Assembly (NCBI GenBank): GCA_944372585.1 | Contig: CALVZQ010000004.1 | Span: 62,001 to 126,000, forward strand | DNA length: 64,000 nucleotides | Direction: 5' to 3' | Source of the DNA: an uncultured Clostridia bacterium | Lineage (GTDB): Bacteria > Bacillota > Clostridia > Christensenellales > UBA1242 | In this document: positions 25,436 through 34,857 of the stretch, in pieces | Position numbering within the stretch: position 1 is the first letter of the stretch | Layout of the letters: each line of letters opens with the position of its first letter | Notes under the pieces: generated by a model | What the model saw: only the letters and a program-made list of their open reading frames with translations | Told to the model about the DNA's origin: nothing | Database searches by the model: none | Position numbers and translations under genes: made by a program

Positions 25436-25672
25436 TAAAAAATCACCTCGTCAAAAGAATAATCTTTCTTAGAGGTGATGAAAACACCACGGTGCCACTC
25501 TAATTGGACTTTTTGTCCCACTCAATTATCTGCAAATTGTGCCATGCAGTCAGGCCTGCTCATCGCAAGTATCTCAGGGTTGGAATTGACAATTTTTGTT
25601 GTTTGTTTTCAGCAACCACAAACTCTCTGTGAACAAATCAAGTCATTATTCCCGTCAACGATATTAACAATA
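25436..25672 (-). promoter_or_regulatory. T-box riboswitch controlling serS
   Basis: The minus-strand leader has T-box landmarks in order: GACGGGAAT near the 5' end, CAGAGAG with GGTTGCTGAAA in stem I, and a specifier region reading UCC (25584-25582, Ser) just before AACCCUGAGA. Then come the T-box antiterminator core GAGTGGCACCGTGG (25485-25500) and a terminator stem ATCACCTC/GAGGTGAT (25472-25479 with 25442-25449) followed by six T. It lets serS be read when tRNA-Ser is uncharged. A further 134 bases without structure I can name separate it from the ATG. Confidence 0.93.
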
Positions 25673-25674
25673 TT

Positions 25675-25703
25675 ATTGTAACCCAGAAAAAGTCAAAAGT
25701 CAA
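25675..25703 (-). promoter_or_regulatory. Sigma-A promoter of the T-box serS unit
   Basis: On the minus strand TTGACT (25698-25703), 17 bases, TACAAT (25675-25680). Confidence 0.8.
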
Positions 25704-25718
25704 GAAAAATTTGTAAGT

Positions 25719-26690
25719 TTATTGATTCTCAACCAAAGAATAATAGATGTCATTTTCAGTTCGGTCAATGTAATCACTCAGTGTCAAATTGTCAACTTTG
25801 ATATAACAATTTTGCAAAATCTGGTAAGTGAGAGTAATCTTTTGTTCTTCCGAGTGTTGTTCATTGTCAAATGTCACATACTCTCCGCTTTCTGTCTTGA
25901 CAACATAAACAAAATCTCCCTTTGCGTTGATGATGTTTCCATCTTCATCAACATTTTGACTGAACAGTGCACTTTCTGTGGCAAACATTTTTTGAATTTT
26001 GTTTGCAAATGCAAAATCAATGTTGTTTATGACAAACTTGCGATTTTGAAATGTCAGCATCGTCATTGAGATGTATTCTTTTCCAGTTATTTCATCACGA
26101 TAATTTCCAAGTTCAATTTCTTTGAATTTTCCAAGTTGCTCTGCCAAATCTCTGTTGTTTTGAAGCATGAAAGCGTAAAACCTTTTCATCGAAGTTTGAC
26201 CAATGTTCAAAAAGTCTCCAACCGCAATCTCCTCATCTTCAATTTTCAATCCTATCAGCAAAATTGCATTATCTTGCGATGACACAAAATTGTCAGTCAC
26301 CCTGAGCACCCTGAAATCTCTGTCACAAATCAAAAATTGGCTCTCATGTTCAACCGCAAAAAGTTCTTCCCTTTCTGCAACATGAATGACAAACTTATTT
26401 GGAAAAACAGTTTCAATGTTGACCACACGAATGTAAGCAAAATTTTCATTTTCCGATGCATATTCATTGATGTTCTTGATTGATTTCTTCTTCCCCTCAA
26501 AAAGCACGGTTGCACCATATCTAAATTTTCCCGCTTCCACAATCTCTTCTTCTGTCACATTCAAATTTTTTGTTGTTGACTCAAAACTAACAGAAACGGA
26601 TGACAAAGCAAACAGTGTCCAGCACAAAATCAAGAACACTGCAATCACAGAAAAGACAACTGAAAGTGTGATGATAAGTTTTTTACTCAA
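25719..26690 (-). CDS. ftsQ: FtsQ/DivIB-like cell division protein
   Basis: A 323-residue single-pass membrane protein with a short basic N-terminus, a membrane helix (about 5-28), a POTRA-like domain (FESTTKNLNVTEEEIVEAG ... YIRVVNIETVFPNKFVIHVAEREELFAV) and a long extracellular beta domain. This is the FtsQ/DivIB layout, and the gene follows murA as in other clusters. Start TTG 26690 is chosen because AGGA lies six bases upstream; TTG 26696 is too close to it. It overlaps the end of murA by eight bases, so the two are translationally coupled. Confidence 0.85.
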   Translation of the reverse strand: MSKKLIITLSVVFSVIAVFLILCWTLFALSSVSVSFESTTKNLNVTEEEIVEAGKFRYGATVLFEGKKKSIKNINEYASENENFAYIRVVNIETVFPNKFVIHVAEREELFAVEHESQFLICDRDFRVLRVTDNFVSSQDNAILLIGLKIEDEEIAVGDFLNIGQTSMKRFYAFMLQNNRDLAEQLGKFKEIELGNYRDEITGKEYISMTMLTFQNRKFVINNIDFAFANKIQKMFATESALFSQNVDEDGNIINAKGDFVYVVKTESGEYVTFDNEQHSEEQKITLTYQILQNCYIKVDNLTLSDYIDRTENDIYYSLVENQ

Positions 26691-27945
26691 TTTCAATCCT
26701 TTTTATGTCCGCTCCCAAAAGGCTGTATTTTTCTTCAATTTTTTCATAGCCCCTGTCAATAAATTCAACATTATGAACAGTCGTGTAGCCTTCTGCTTTC
26801 ATTCCAGCCATAACCAAACTTGCACCCGCTCTCAAATCTGATGCAAAGACATTTGCTCCGTAGAGTTTTTCAACACCTTTGACAAGTGCAGTGCGGTCCT
26901 TAATTACAATGTCGGCACCCATTTTTTTGAGTTCTGGAACAACACCGAAGCGATTTTCAAACAAATTCTCTTGCATAAGACAAACACCTTTGCTGACACT
27001 TTGCAAAACCATCATTTGAGATTGCAAATCAGTTGGAAAAAATGGAAACGGTCTGGTTTCAATTTTTTCAATTGAAGAAAGCCTTTTTGAAACTTTCAAC
27101 CTTATTTTATCATTAAAAGTTTCAATTTGGCAAGCGGTTTGTTTAAGAAAAGAAACAAGGCTTTCATTATCTTTCACTCTTGCACCTTCAACAAGAACAT
27201 CTCCCCCGCACACAGCCGTTGCCAAAAGATAAGTTCCTGCGACAATTCTGTCTGGCATAACTGCAAACTTTCCACCATGCATTTTTTTGACACCAACAAT
27301 CTTGATGCAATCTGTTCCCGCTCCAGAAACATTTGCTCCCATGACATTGAGAAAATTTTGCAAATCAACAATTTCTGGTTCTCTTGCGACATTCTTAAGT
27401 GTCGTTTCCCCATCAAGCAGACATGCACACATCATAAGACTTTCAGTTGCTCCAACACTTGGAAAGTCAAAAAAGACATCTCCCGCTTTCAAATTTTCTC
27501 CAAAGCAATATATGTAGCCATGCTTTTCAACAATCCTTGCACCCAAAGTTCTGAAAGCCTTCAAGTGCAAATCAATTGGTCTTGCTCCAATTTTGCAACC
27601 ACCAGGATATGCGACCACTGCACTTCTGAATCTTCCAAGCAAAGGCCCAAGCATAAAGATTGATGCTCTAACTTTCTGCGTCAAATCATGAGTTATCTTT
27701 TCATTTTTAACATTTTTTGTGTCTATGTAAAGAGAACGATTTGAAGTTTCTGAGTCAATTCCCAAAGTTTTCAAAATCACTCTCATAGAATTTAAATCTT
27801 CAAGGTCGCAATAGTTTTCAAGTTCAATTTGCCCATCACAAAGAACTGTTCCCGCCATGATTGGCAAAAAAGCATTTTTTGCACCGTCAACTTTGATCTT
27901 CCCTTGCAGTTTGCGTCCGCCATTGATAATCAATCTTTCTTCCAT
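26683..27945 (-). CDS. murA: UDP-N-acetylglucosamine 1-carboxyvinyltransferase MurA
   Basis: The 420-residue enzyme adds enolpyruvate to UDP-GlcNAc, the first committed step of peptidoglycan synthesis. It has the nucleotide and substrate loop GAKNAFLPIMAG (21-32) and the catalytic loop PGGCKIGARPIDLH with Cys117, the fosfomycin target. It also carries FPSVGATESLMM, FPTDLQSQMM and the DLRAGASLVMAGM end. The start MEERL is fixed by homology; it has no Shine-Dalgarno, and a perfect TATAAT ends six bases before the ATG. It is divergent from the unknown gene at 28030. Confidence 0.97.
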   Translation of the reverse strand: MEERLIINGGRKLQGKIKVDGAKNAFLPIMAGTVLCDGQIELENYCDLEDLNSMRVILKTLGIDSETSNRSLYIDTKNVKNEKITHDLTQKVRASIFMLGPLLGRFRSAVVAYPGGCKIGARPIDLHLKAFRTLGARIVEKHGYIYCFGENLKAGDVFFDFPSVGATESLMMCACLLDGETTLKNVAREPEIVDLQNFLNVMGANVSGAGTDCIKIVGVKKMHGGKFAVMPDRIVAGTYLLATAVCGGDVLVEGARVKDNESLVSFLKQTACQIETFNDKIRLKVSKRLSSIEKIETRPFPFFPTDLQSQMMVLQSVSKGVCLMQENLFENRFGVVPELKKMGADIVIKDRTALVKGVEKLYGANVFASDLRAGASLVMAGMKAEGYTTVHNVEFIDRGYEKIEEKYSLLGADIKRIEIE

Positions 27946-27951
27946 ATTTGC

Positions 27952-27980
27952 ATTATATGTTGCAAAATAAATTAGGTGAA
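27952..27980 (-). promoter_or_regulatory. Leaderless-type sigma-A promoter of murA
   Basis: On the minus strand TTCACC (27975-27980), 17 bases, TATAAT (27952-27957), then six bases to the ATG. Confidence 0.7.
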
Positions 27981-27994
27981 AACCATTTTTCAAG

Positions 27995-28023
27995 TTGAAA
28001 TTTGGATTCAAATGTATTATAAT
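27995..28023 (+). promoter_or_regulatory. Leaderless-type sigma-A promoter of the 191-aa gene
   Basis: TTGAAA (27995-28000), 17 bases, TATAAT (28018-28023), then six bases to the ATG at 28030. Confidence 0.75.
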
Positions 28024-28029
28024 ACATTC

Positions 28030-28605
28030 ATGAAAAGATTTTATCATGGCTCAAACAATGCCAACTTAACAAAACTTAATGTCATCTCAAAATGCAATGA
28101 CAATCCATCAATCAAATGTGCATATGTCACAGACAATTATTATTACGCACTTTTTTACATCAGGGACATGGACATAAACATTGTAACCGCCTGGGTCGAT
28201 GAAAATGGAGTCGCTTGTTACGAAGAACAATTTGAAAACCAACTTGAAGTTTTGTATCAAAATCAAAAAGGATATATCTATCATTGCAAAGAAAATGAAA
28301 ACTTCAAAAAATCAAACACCAATGGCATTTTCTATTCAACTTCGCCAGTTTTTTTCGAAAAAGTGGAACAAATTGAAAATGTATATTCCAAAATAACAGA
28401 TGCAATAAAAAATGGAAAAATCAAACTTAGAAAATTCGAAGATGTTCCGAAAGAAAGAATTGCAGGATTATATAGAGCAATCGCCACAAACATCTTGAAA
28501 AACAATTTTTTTGAAAATAATCAAAAATTGAAAGACTTCTATCTCAAACATTACCACGTCGCATGGAATCTCGCACTTGAAGAAAAGGAAGAAAAAAGAA
28601 CTTGA
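28030..28605 (+). CDS. Unknown 191-aa protein with ADP-ribosyltransferase-like N-terminus
   Basis: A soluble protein starting MKRFYHGSNNANLTKL. The YHGS motif followed by AYVTDNYYYALFYI resembles the N-terminal half of DUF3990-type ADP-ribosyltransferase-like folds (H-Y/S motif, then a beta-strand with Thr and a helix). A YEEQFENQLEVLY segment could supply the Glu. This is inference from short motifs only. ATG 28030 has no Shine-Dalgarno but lies six bases after a perfect -10. It is the only plus-strand gene inside the minus-strand mur/fts cluster and ends with its own terminator. Confidence 0.75.
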   Translation: MKRFYHGSNNANLTKLNVISKCNDNPSIKCAYVTDNYYYALFYIRDMDINIVTAWVDENGVACYEEQFENQLEVLYQNQKGYIYHCKENENFKKSNTNGIFYSTSPVFFEKVEQIENVYSKITDAIKNGKIKLRKFEDVPKERIAGLYRAIATNILKNNFFENNQKLKDFYLKHYHVAWNLALEEKEEKRT

Positions 28606-28623
28606 AATGGAAGTTCTTTTTTT
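28592..28623 (+). terminator. Terminator of the 191-aa gene
   Basis: An AAGAACTT/AAGTTCTT stem with a seven-base loop and T7 on the plus strand; flanking A run makes it usable for the opposite ftsW transcript too. Confidence 0.85.
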
Positions 28624-28649
28624 CTTTCACAATGATGAAATTTAAATTA

Positions 28650-29837
28650 TTAACAAAATTTTTGATTTATGTTCTTTTTTGAATGTCTGCTGACAGAAAT
28701 TGCCACCCCAATCGCTGCCATAAAGACAGCCACAGAAGTTCCACCACTTGAAATGAATGGCAGAGGAAGTCCTGTTGGTGGAATTGAACCTGTGACAACA
28801 GCAATATTCAAAAGTGTTTGCACAGCAATGACAATTCCGACACCACAAGAAAGCAAGCAACCAAATCGGTCTTTTGCATTCAAGCCAATTTTGAAAAGAG
28901 AATAAATCAAAACAAAATAGATCGCCATAAGTCCAACACAACCAACAAACCCAAGTTCTTCACCAATGATTGAAAAAATGAAGTCCGACTCTGCAAATGG
29001 CAAAAAAAGATATTTTTGTCTTGAATTGAAAAGCCCTACTCCAAACCAACCACCATTGCCAAGACTGTAAAGTGATTGAATCAGTTGAAAACCCTCGCCT
29101 TGCGGAGATGCCCATGGGTCGAGAAATGCAAAAAGTCTTTTCAAACGATATGGCTCAGCCAGAATCAACACCGGGACAGCAGCACCTGCCATGCAAGAGA
29201 AAAGAATGGTATGTTTTTTGCTCATTCCGCCAATTATCAGCATGAAAAGTGTAACAAGCCCCAAACACATGGTCACACTCATGCTTGGTTCGATAATCAC
29301 CAAAATGCACAGCATTCCAGCCACAGCAAGTGGCGGAATGAGTCCTTTGAATGTTTTGATTTTGTCATGTTTTTCTGCCAAATAACACGCCAAAAACAAG
29401 ACCAACGCAAATTTTGCAATTTCAGAAGGTTGAATAGAAATGCCAAGAATGTTGACCCATCTGTTTGCACCATAACTTTGCACACCAAACCCTGGAACAA
29501 AAACCAAAACGAGCAGAATGACGCTTGCACCCAAAATCCAATATTTAAACTTTTTCAAAAGATGATAGTCAAAAAATGCAAAAAAGAACATCGCAAAAAG
29601 TCCAAGCACAACACCAAATATCTGTTTAAACAAGAAAAAATATTCGTTGCCATATCTATGCTCAGCAGAATAGCAACTTGCACTGTAAACCATCAAGCAA
29701 CCAAATGCAACAAGAAACAAAACAAGTCCAATAACCAACCACTCTTGTTTTGAAAAAAGTTTTAAAATTTTTGATTTTTTCCTATTAAAAGCAATCAAAC
29801 CTTTCTTTTCAACTTTCACTCTCACCGGCACCACCAA
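28650..29837 (-). CDS. ftsW: FtsW/SpoVE-type SEDS peptidoglycan glycosyltransferase
   Basis: A polytopic protein of up to 395 residues with SEDS motifs: YGANRWVNILGISIQPSEIAKFALVLFLA, the ESDFIFSIIGEELGF loop with the catalytic Asp region, and PPTGLPLPFISSGGTS near the end. It polymerises glycan strands from lipid II at the septum. The 5' end is uncertain: no ATG is available, and several GTG codons (29837, 29834, 29828, 29822) overlap the end of murD by up to 29 bases. The widest extent is given. murG, which usually follows ftsW, is absent. Confidence 0.94.
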   Translation of the reverse strand: MVVPVRVKVEKKGLIAFNRKKSKILKLFSKQEWLVIGLVLFLVAFGCLMVYSASCYSAEHRYGNEYFFLFKQIFGVVLGLFAMFFFAFFDYHLLKKFKYWILGASVILLVLVFVPGFGVQSYGANRWVNILGISIQPSEIAKFALVLFLACYLAEKHDKIKTFKGLIPPLAVAGMLCILVIIEPSMSVTMCLGLVTLFMLIIGGMSKKHTILFSCMAGAAVPVLILAEPYRLKRLFAFLDPWASPQGEGFQLIQSLYSLGNGGWFGVGLFNSRQKYLFLPFAESDFIFSIIGEELGFVGCVGLMAIYFVLIYSLFKIGLNAKDRFGCLLSCGVGIVIAVQTLLNIAVVTGSIPPTGLPLPFISSGGTSVAVFMAAIGVAISVSRHSKKNINQKFC

Positions 29838-31116
29838 AAATCAAACTTTTGAATTTTTCTCCACGTTCGGCATAACTTTGAAATTCGTCATAACTTGCAC
29901 AGGCTGGCGAAAGCAAGACATAGTCACCATCTTGTGCGGTCGAAATTGCATGACTCACTGCGTCTTGAAAATGTGAAAAGAAAGTTGTCTTGTATGAAAA
30001 TTTTTTTGCACATTCTTCAATGTTTTTTCCATCCTGCCCAAAGCAGACCACTTCTTTGATTTTGTAATTCAAAGAAAACAAATCTGCATATTCAATTTCT
30101 TTACCTTGCCCACCCATAAGAAGAATGATTTCTTCATTTTTGTATGCATCCACACATGCAATTGTCGATGCCACATTTGTTGCCTTGCTGTCATCAACAA
30201 AATTGACTCCATTTATCTTTCCCAAAAATTCCATACGATGTGATGCAGGAACAAAATTTGCAAGCGCATAACGAAAATTTTGAGAGGACACTTTGAAATG
30301 TGAACAAATGCTCACACTTGCAAGCACATTTTCCAAATTTTTATCACCTTTCAAATGAATGTCATTCAAACTCAAGATTGGTTTTCGATTTATGAAAATT
30401 TGATAATTCCAAACATAGACCCCTTTTTTGAGTTTAAATTTGGAAAAATATTGATAATTTTTATGCAAAATCATTTTTTTTGCCTCTTTATCGTCCAAAT
30501 TCAAAATCAAAACATCTTTGCTTTTCAAATTTTCAGCAATCTTTCCTTTGACTCTTTTGTATTCCTCAAAACTTCCATGCCTGTCCAAATGATCTGGCTT
30601 AACATTCAAAATGCAAGCAATGTTTGGTCTGAAAAATCTGCTCGTTTCAAGCTGAAAATTGCTAACTTCACAAACAATCACACTGTCTTTTGTCGTCTTT
30701 TCACATATGGAAGAAAATGGAAGACCAATGTTTCCACACAAAAAAGTTTTAAAGCCCGCAGTCTTCAAGATTTTGTTGGTAAGCATACTGACGGTGGTTT
30801 TTCCGTTTGTCCCAGTGATCGCAACAATTTTTCCTTTGCAAAAAAGATACGCCAAATCAAGTTCCGAAATGACAGGAATGTTTTTCTCTTTAAAAATTTT
30901 GAGAAGAGGATTGCCCAAACACTTAATGCCCGGACTGATGACCACCAAATCCCAATTTTCGTTTTGTGGACATCTCTCAAACCCAACATATTCATAAAAT
31001 TTGATGTTATCGTCATAAAAACTGACATACGCATTGTGTTTTTTTAACAATTTGATGACTGCTCGTCCACTGTCACCCAAACCGTAAACCAAAACTTTTT
31101 TGTTTTTTAATCTCAT
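29809..31116 (-). CDS. murD: UDP-MurNAc-L-alanine:D-glutamate ligase MurD
   Basis: A 435-residue Mur ligase with an N-terminal Rossmann domain (VLVYGLGDSGRAV, about 8-20), the ATP P-loop GTNGKTT (102-108), the catalytic His region NVKPDHLDRH, and a C-terminal domain with DDSKATN. It adds D-Glu to UDP-MurNAc-L-Ala. AGGGAAG precedes the ATG. It follows mraY by 17 bases and overlaps ftsW. Confidence 0.97.
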   Translation of the reverse strand: MRLKNKKVLVYGLGDSGRAVIKLLKKHNAYVSFYDDNIKFYEYVGFERCPQNENWDLVVISPGIKCLGNPLLKIFKEKNIPVISELDLAYLFCKGKIVAITGTNGKTTVSMLTNKILKTAGFKTFLCGNIGLPFSSICEKTTKDSVIVCEVSNFQLETSRFFRPNIACILNVKPDHLDRHGSFEEYKRVKGKIAENLKSKDVLILNLDDKEAKKMILHKNYQYFSKFKLKKGVYVWNYQIFINRKPILSLNDIHLKGDKNLENVLASVSICSHFKVSSQNFRYALANFVPASHRMEFLGKINGVNFVDDSKATNVASTIACVDAYKNEEIILLMGGQGKEIEYADLFSLNYKIKEVVCFGQDGKNIEECAKKFSYKTTFFSHFQDAVSHAISTAQDGDYVLLSPACASYDEFQSYAERGEKFKSLIFGGAGESES

Positions 31117-31133
31117 TTAAAAACTTCCCTTGG

Positions 31134-32099
31134 TCAAATTCCAACGGACAGCCAAACTGCCAGAACTGCCAAAGAAACTGCCGCTGTTATAACTATATAT
31201 ACTGCGACAATTCTGTTTTCATGCACTCCTTTTTGTTCAAAATGATGATGAAGTGGTGCCATAAGAAACACCCTCTTTTTTGTTCTTTTATAATGCAAAA
31301 CTTGGATAATGTCAGAAAGTGCCGACAAAACAAACATAATTCCCATGATAGGGATCAAAAGTTCAAGCCCACTCAAAACCGCAACCACCCCAATGAATCC
31401 GCCAAGAGCAAGTGAACCCGTGTCCCCCATGAAAATCTTGGCTGGGAAACAATTAAACATCAAAAAGCCAGCAAGTCCTCCGCAAATCCCAAAGCAAACA
31501 ATTGCCATGTTTTGGAATTCAAGATATGATGTGGTTGCCAAAATGATTCCAAAAATCAAAATATAGACAAATGACACTCCGCCAGCAAGTCCGTCAAGCC
31601 CATCAGTCAGATTGACGCTGTTTGCGGTCGCAACAAGCACCAAAATGACAAGCGGAATCACTCCCCAACCAATGTCAAACTCAAGCGAAAAAAATCTCAG
31701 AGTTGTCATTCCAGAAAGATAAAGAAAAACACCAACAATGACAGCTATGCCAACTTGTCCAACAATTTTTTGATATGGTTTCAACCCCTCATTGTGATGC
31801 AAGTGCACTTTGATGAAATCATCAAGAAATCCCAAAAGACCATAACAAAATGTCACCGCCATGCAAAACCAAGCAAGAAAAGAGGAATAGTCAAACAAAA
31901 AACAAGCAGAAAAAAACATGGTCAAAATAAAAATCAGACCGCCCATTGTTGGTGTTCCTTCCTTTGACGCATGCTTGTCCACATAATGCAAAATGCTTTG
32001 TGAAGCCTTGAGTTTTTTGCAAAACCAAAGAATGACTGGGGCAATTATGCTGGAAAAGACCAGACACAAAAGCCCACAAACGATATATTTAACAACCAT
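31134..32099 (-). CDS. mraY: Phospho-MurNAc-pentapeptide translocase MraY
   Basis: A 321-residue membrane enzyme that makes lipid I. Family motifs are clear: KEGTPTMGGLIF, LLGFLDDFIKV, NSVNLTDGLDGLAGG, FMGDTGSLALGGFIG and the HHHFE segment with catalytic His residues. The ATG at 32099 follows AAGGAG. Its start overlaps the end of murE by 11 bases. The order murE-mraY-murD is normal. Confidence 0.97.
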   Translation of the reverse strand: MVVKYIVCGLLCLVFSSIIAPVILWFCKKLKASQSILHYVDKHASKEGTPTMGGLIFILTMFFSACFLFDYSSFLAWFCMAVTFCYGLLGFLDDFIKVHLHHNEGLKPYQKIVGQVGIAVIVGVFLYLSGMTTLRFFSLEFDIGWGVIPLVILVLVATANSVNLTDGLDGLAGGVSFVYILIFGIILATTSYLEFQNMAIVCFGICGGLAGFLMFNCFPAKIFMGDTGSLALGGFIGVVAVLSGLELLIPIMGIMFVLSALSDIIQVLHYKRTKKRVFLMAPLHHHFEQKGVHENRIVAVYIVITAAVSLAVLAVWLSVGI

Positions 32100-33567
32100 A
32101 ATACTCCTTATTGTTTCTGTTCTTTATTGGATTTGATTCTTCAAAATAGTTGTAAACTGACTCAAAATCATTGTAAGGTCTTTTTTCCGTTCCTATTTCT
32201 TGATATTTCTCCGCGCCTTTTCCTGCGATAATGACAATATCTCCTGGTTTGGCAAATTCAATCATTTTTTTGATTGCCTTATATCTGTCAGTCTCAACAA
32301 AATGTGGTTTTTTCATACCTTTTTCAATGTCCGCAATTATATCCAAAGATTTCTCAAGTCTAGGGTTGTCATCAGTCAAGCAAACATAGTCAGCATATTT
32401 TTCTGCAATTTTTCCCATCTGCGGTCGTTTTCCTTTGTCTCTGTTTCCACCACAACCAAACACAACATAAACCTTTTTGTCAGTAAGTTCTCTCGCCGCT
32501 TTCAGAACATTCATCATGCTGTCTGGAGAATGAGCAAAGTCAATGACAGCATAGCGTCCATTGATGTTTATGACATTAAATCTCCCTTCGACAGGATTGA
32601 TGAAATTTATTCCCCTGACGAGTTGTTCTTCATTAAGTCCAAGACATTGGCAAACAGCCAGTGAAGCCAAGGAGTTGTAAACATTATATTGCCCCACCAA
32701 ATTTGTTTTGATGTCAACAACACAATCACAAACATTTCCCACAAAATGTGTGCCATTCATTGAACAGCAAATATCAATTGCAAAAACATCACTCGGACTG
32801 AAGAGACCATAAGTCAAAATTGGAACATCAGTGTTTCCAATCAATTTTCTTGCACACTTGTCATCGGCACAAACAATGCCTTTTTTGATATGTTCACTTG
32901 TCAAAAATGACAGTTTTGTCTTTTCGTATGCTTCAAAAGTTTTGAAATAATCCAAATGGTCTTGCGTGACATTTGTCAAAACACCAAGTTCAAATTTGAT
33001 GCCGTTAATTCGTTTTTGGTCAATCGCATGAGCCGAAACTTCCATGATGACGTATTCCACTCCGTCGTCCAACATCTCAGAAAAGGTCTTGTGCAAAAAA
33101 TCAGCGTCTGGAGTTGTCAAAGGACATTCCTGAACTTTGCCGTTATAAAAAACTCCGCTGGTTCCAATGACTCCAACTTTCTTTCCATTGCGTTTCAATA
33201 TCTCGGCAACAACATGTGAGGTTGTTGTCTTTCCATTAGTGCCAGTAATTCCCACAATTTTCAACTTGTCACAAGCCCGATGATAGAAATTTGCGCAAGA
33301 ATTTGCGAACAAATCTCTACAATCTTCCACTTTGACACATTTTTCAAAAGGTAAATTAAAATCACTAAAAACCACTAATGCACCATTTTTCAATGCTTGT
33401 TCACAACGTAATTTTGCTTTTTCCAAATCGTGCGTCAAACAAAAATATGCTTTTCCTGTGTTGTCAACAGTGCTGTCACGACTGATTTCATTGATTTTCA
33501 AATCGTCAAATTCAATCGAATTTTTATTAAATTGCAAACTTTTATCCAAAATTTCTTTCAGAAGCAT
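32089..33567 (-). CDS. murE: UDP-MurNAc-tripeptide synthetase MurE (meso-DAP type)
   Basis: A 492-residue Mur ligase with N-terminal domain, P-loop GITGTNGKTTT (106-116), LTNVTQDHLDYFKTFE and a C-terminal domain with TDDNPRLE. The DNPR motif marks meso-diaminopimelate ligases rather than lysine ligases. It adds the third stem residue. ATG 33567 is set by AAAGGAGAG; longer frames reach into non-coding sequence. It follows ddl by 87 bases. Confidence 0.97.
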   Translation of the reverse strand: MLLKEILDKSLQFNKNSIEFDDLKINEISRDSTVDNTGKAYFCLTHDLEKAKLRCEQALKNGALVVFSDFNLPFEKCVKVEDCRDLFANSCANFYHRACDKLKIVGITGTNGKTTTSHVVAEILKRNGKKVGVIGTSGVFYNGKVQECPLTTPDADFLHKTFSEMLDDGVEYVIMEVSAHAIDQKRINGIKFELGVLTNVTQDHLDYFKTFEAYEKTKLSFLTSEHIKKGIVCADDKCARKLIGNTDVPILTYGLFSPSDVFAIDICCSMNGTHFVGNVCDCVVDIKTNLVGQYNVYNSLASLAVCQCLGLNEEQLVRGINFINPVEGRFNVININGRYAVIDFAHSPDSMMNVLKAARELTDKKVYVVFGCGGNRDKGKRPQMGKIAEKYADYVCLTDDNPRLEKSLDIIADIEKGMKKPHFVETDRYKAIKKMIEFAKPGDIVIIAGKGAEKYQEIGTEKRPYNDFESVYNYFEESNPIKNRNNKEYYGC

Positions 33568-33654
33568 AATCTCTCCTTTACTTGTATTGTAATGTTCAAA
33601 AAGCATAATTGTGTTCAACTTTCAAAATAAGTCCAAATTAGACAAATTTAGCAA

Positions 33655-34776
33655 TCACTTTTTAAGCGACTCTGACACATTTTCAAAAATTTTCAATGCG
33701 TTGCTTTCAAAACTCACAGTCAATTTTTTCTCTCTTTCAGCATCAAGTTTGCTTTCTTCCAACATTGAAATCAAAAGATCCTTAAATGTTATATCTTTAA
33801 ACAAATAGAATGCCAAAGAACCAGGAATGGTGTTGATTTCATTGACATACAAAATCTCCGCCTTTTCATCAAACAGGAAATCAACTCTCACAATTCCCTT
33901 GCAATCAAAGAGTTTGTAAACCCTCTCTGTCAGAGATTGAACTTTTTTTGACAAAGTCTTGTCAACCTCCCGATTTCCATCTTTCTTTGAAAGATATTTG
34001 TCTTCAAAGGAATAAATTTCTTTTTTGTTTCTCACTTCATTGACATTTGATGTGAAGAAGTGTCCTTTAAACAGAAAACATGCGCAATTGAACTCCCTCA
34101 AATTCTCCACCAATTTTTCAATCAAGATCTTGTCGTCAAACATCAAAGCAAGTTCAACCGCTTTTTCAAGATCCCCCTCTTTGTGACAGACGGAAATTCC
34201 AATGCTGCTTCCAAGATTTGCCGGTTTGACAATAAGAGGAAATTCAATTTTGTTTGCCACATTTTTCAAAATTTTTTCTTTCGTTTGCAAATATGTGCAT
34301 CTGTCAAATGAAACATATTTTGGGGAAAGAATGTCATTGGCCTTCAAAATGTCCTTCATAAAGACCTTATCCATGCAAAGAGCAGACGATGTCACACCTG
34401 ACGAAGTCGTTGGGATTGCACAGGTTTTCAAAACTCCTTGCACAGAACCATCTTCGCCAATGTTTCCATGACAACAATTCAAAACGGTCTCCACTTCATA
34501 TTGTGGAACGAACTTGTTTCCTTTCTTCACTGCAACAACCTTTTCTCCCAGAATCAAAGTGACCTGTTTTCGATTTTTGGACAACCTTTTGAAACTGGAA
34601 TAAATTTCAATCTCAGACAAATTGTCCGCAATCCACCAAAGCCCCTCTCTGTCTATGTAAACCGGCAAGCAATCAAAACTTTTGGGCCACTGTTTCAATA
34701 CCTGCATTGCCGTGATGATGGAAATGTCATGTTCAACACTTTTTCCACCAAAAATGACCAATATCCTTTCTTTCAT
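33655..34776 (-). CDS. ddl: D-alanine--D-alanine ligase
   Basis: A 373-residue ATP-grasp enzyme with FGGKSVEHDISI at the start, CCHGNIGEDGSVQG, PLIVKPANLGSSIGIS and EINTIPGSLAFYLF near the end. The omega-loop region reads SFEDKYL, the KY form seen in D-Ala-D-Ala rather than D-Ala-D-Lac ligases. It joins two D-Ala for the MurF step. ATG 34776 is preferred because AAGG lies six bases upstream. It lies 81 bases after the MurF-type gene. Confidence 0.96.
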   Translation of the reverse strand: MKERILVIFGGKSVEHDISIITAMQVLKQWPKSFDCLPVYIDREGLWWIADNLSEIEIYSSFKRLSKNRKQVTLILGEKVVAVKKGNKFVPQYEVETVLNCCHGNIGEDGSVQGVLKTCAIPTTSSGVTSSALCMDKVFMKDILKANDILSPKYVSFDRCTYLQTKEKILKNVANKIEFPLIVKPANLGSSIGISVCHKEGDLEKAVELALMFDDKILIEKLVENLREFNCACFLFKGHFFTSNVNEVRNKKEIYSFEDKYLSKKDGNREVDKTLSKKVQSLTERVYKLFDCKGIVRVDFLFDEKAEILYVNEINTIPGSLAFYLFKDITFKDLLISMLEESKLDAEREKKLTVSFESNALKIFENVSESLKK

Positions 34777-34857
34777 AACCACCCTTTTAAAAATTTTGTT
34801 CCAATAACTTATATGAAAAATTTTAGATCAATGATAAAACTTTTTTTCCACAAAATC

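Noticed and set aside
29076..29753. A 225-codon plus-strand frame opposite ftsW.
   Set aside because: Antisense shadow rich in His, Gln and Asn; no Shine-Dalgarno or promoter.
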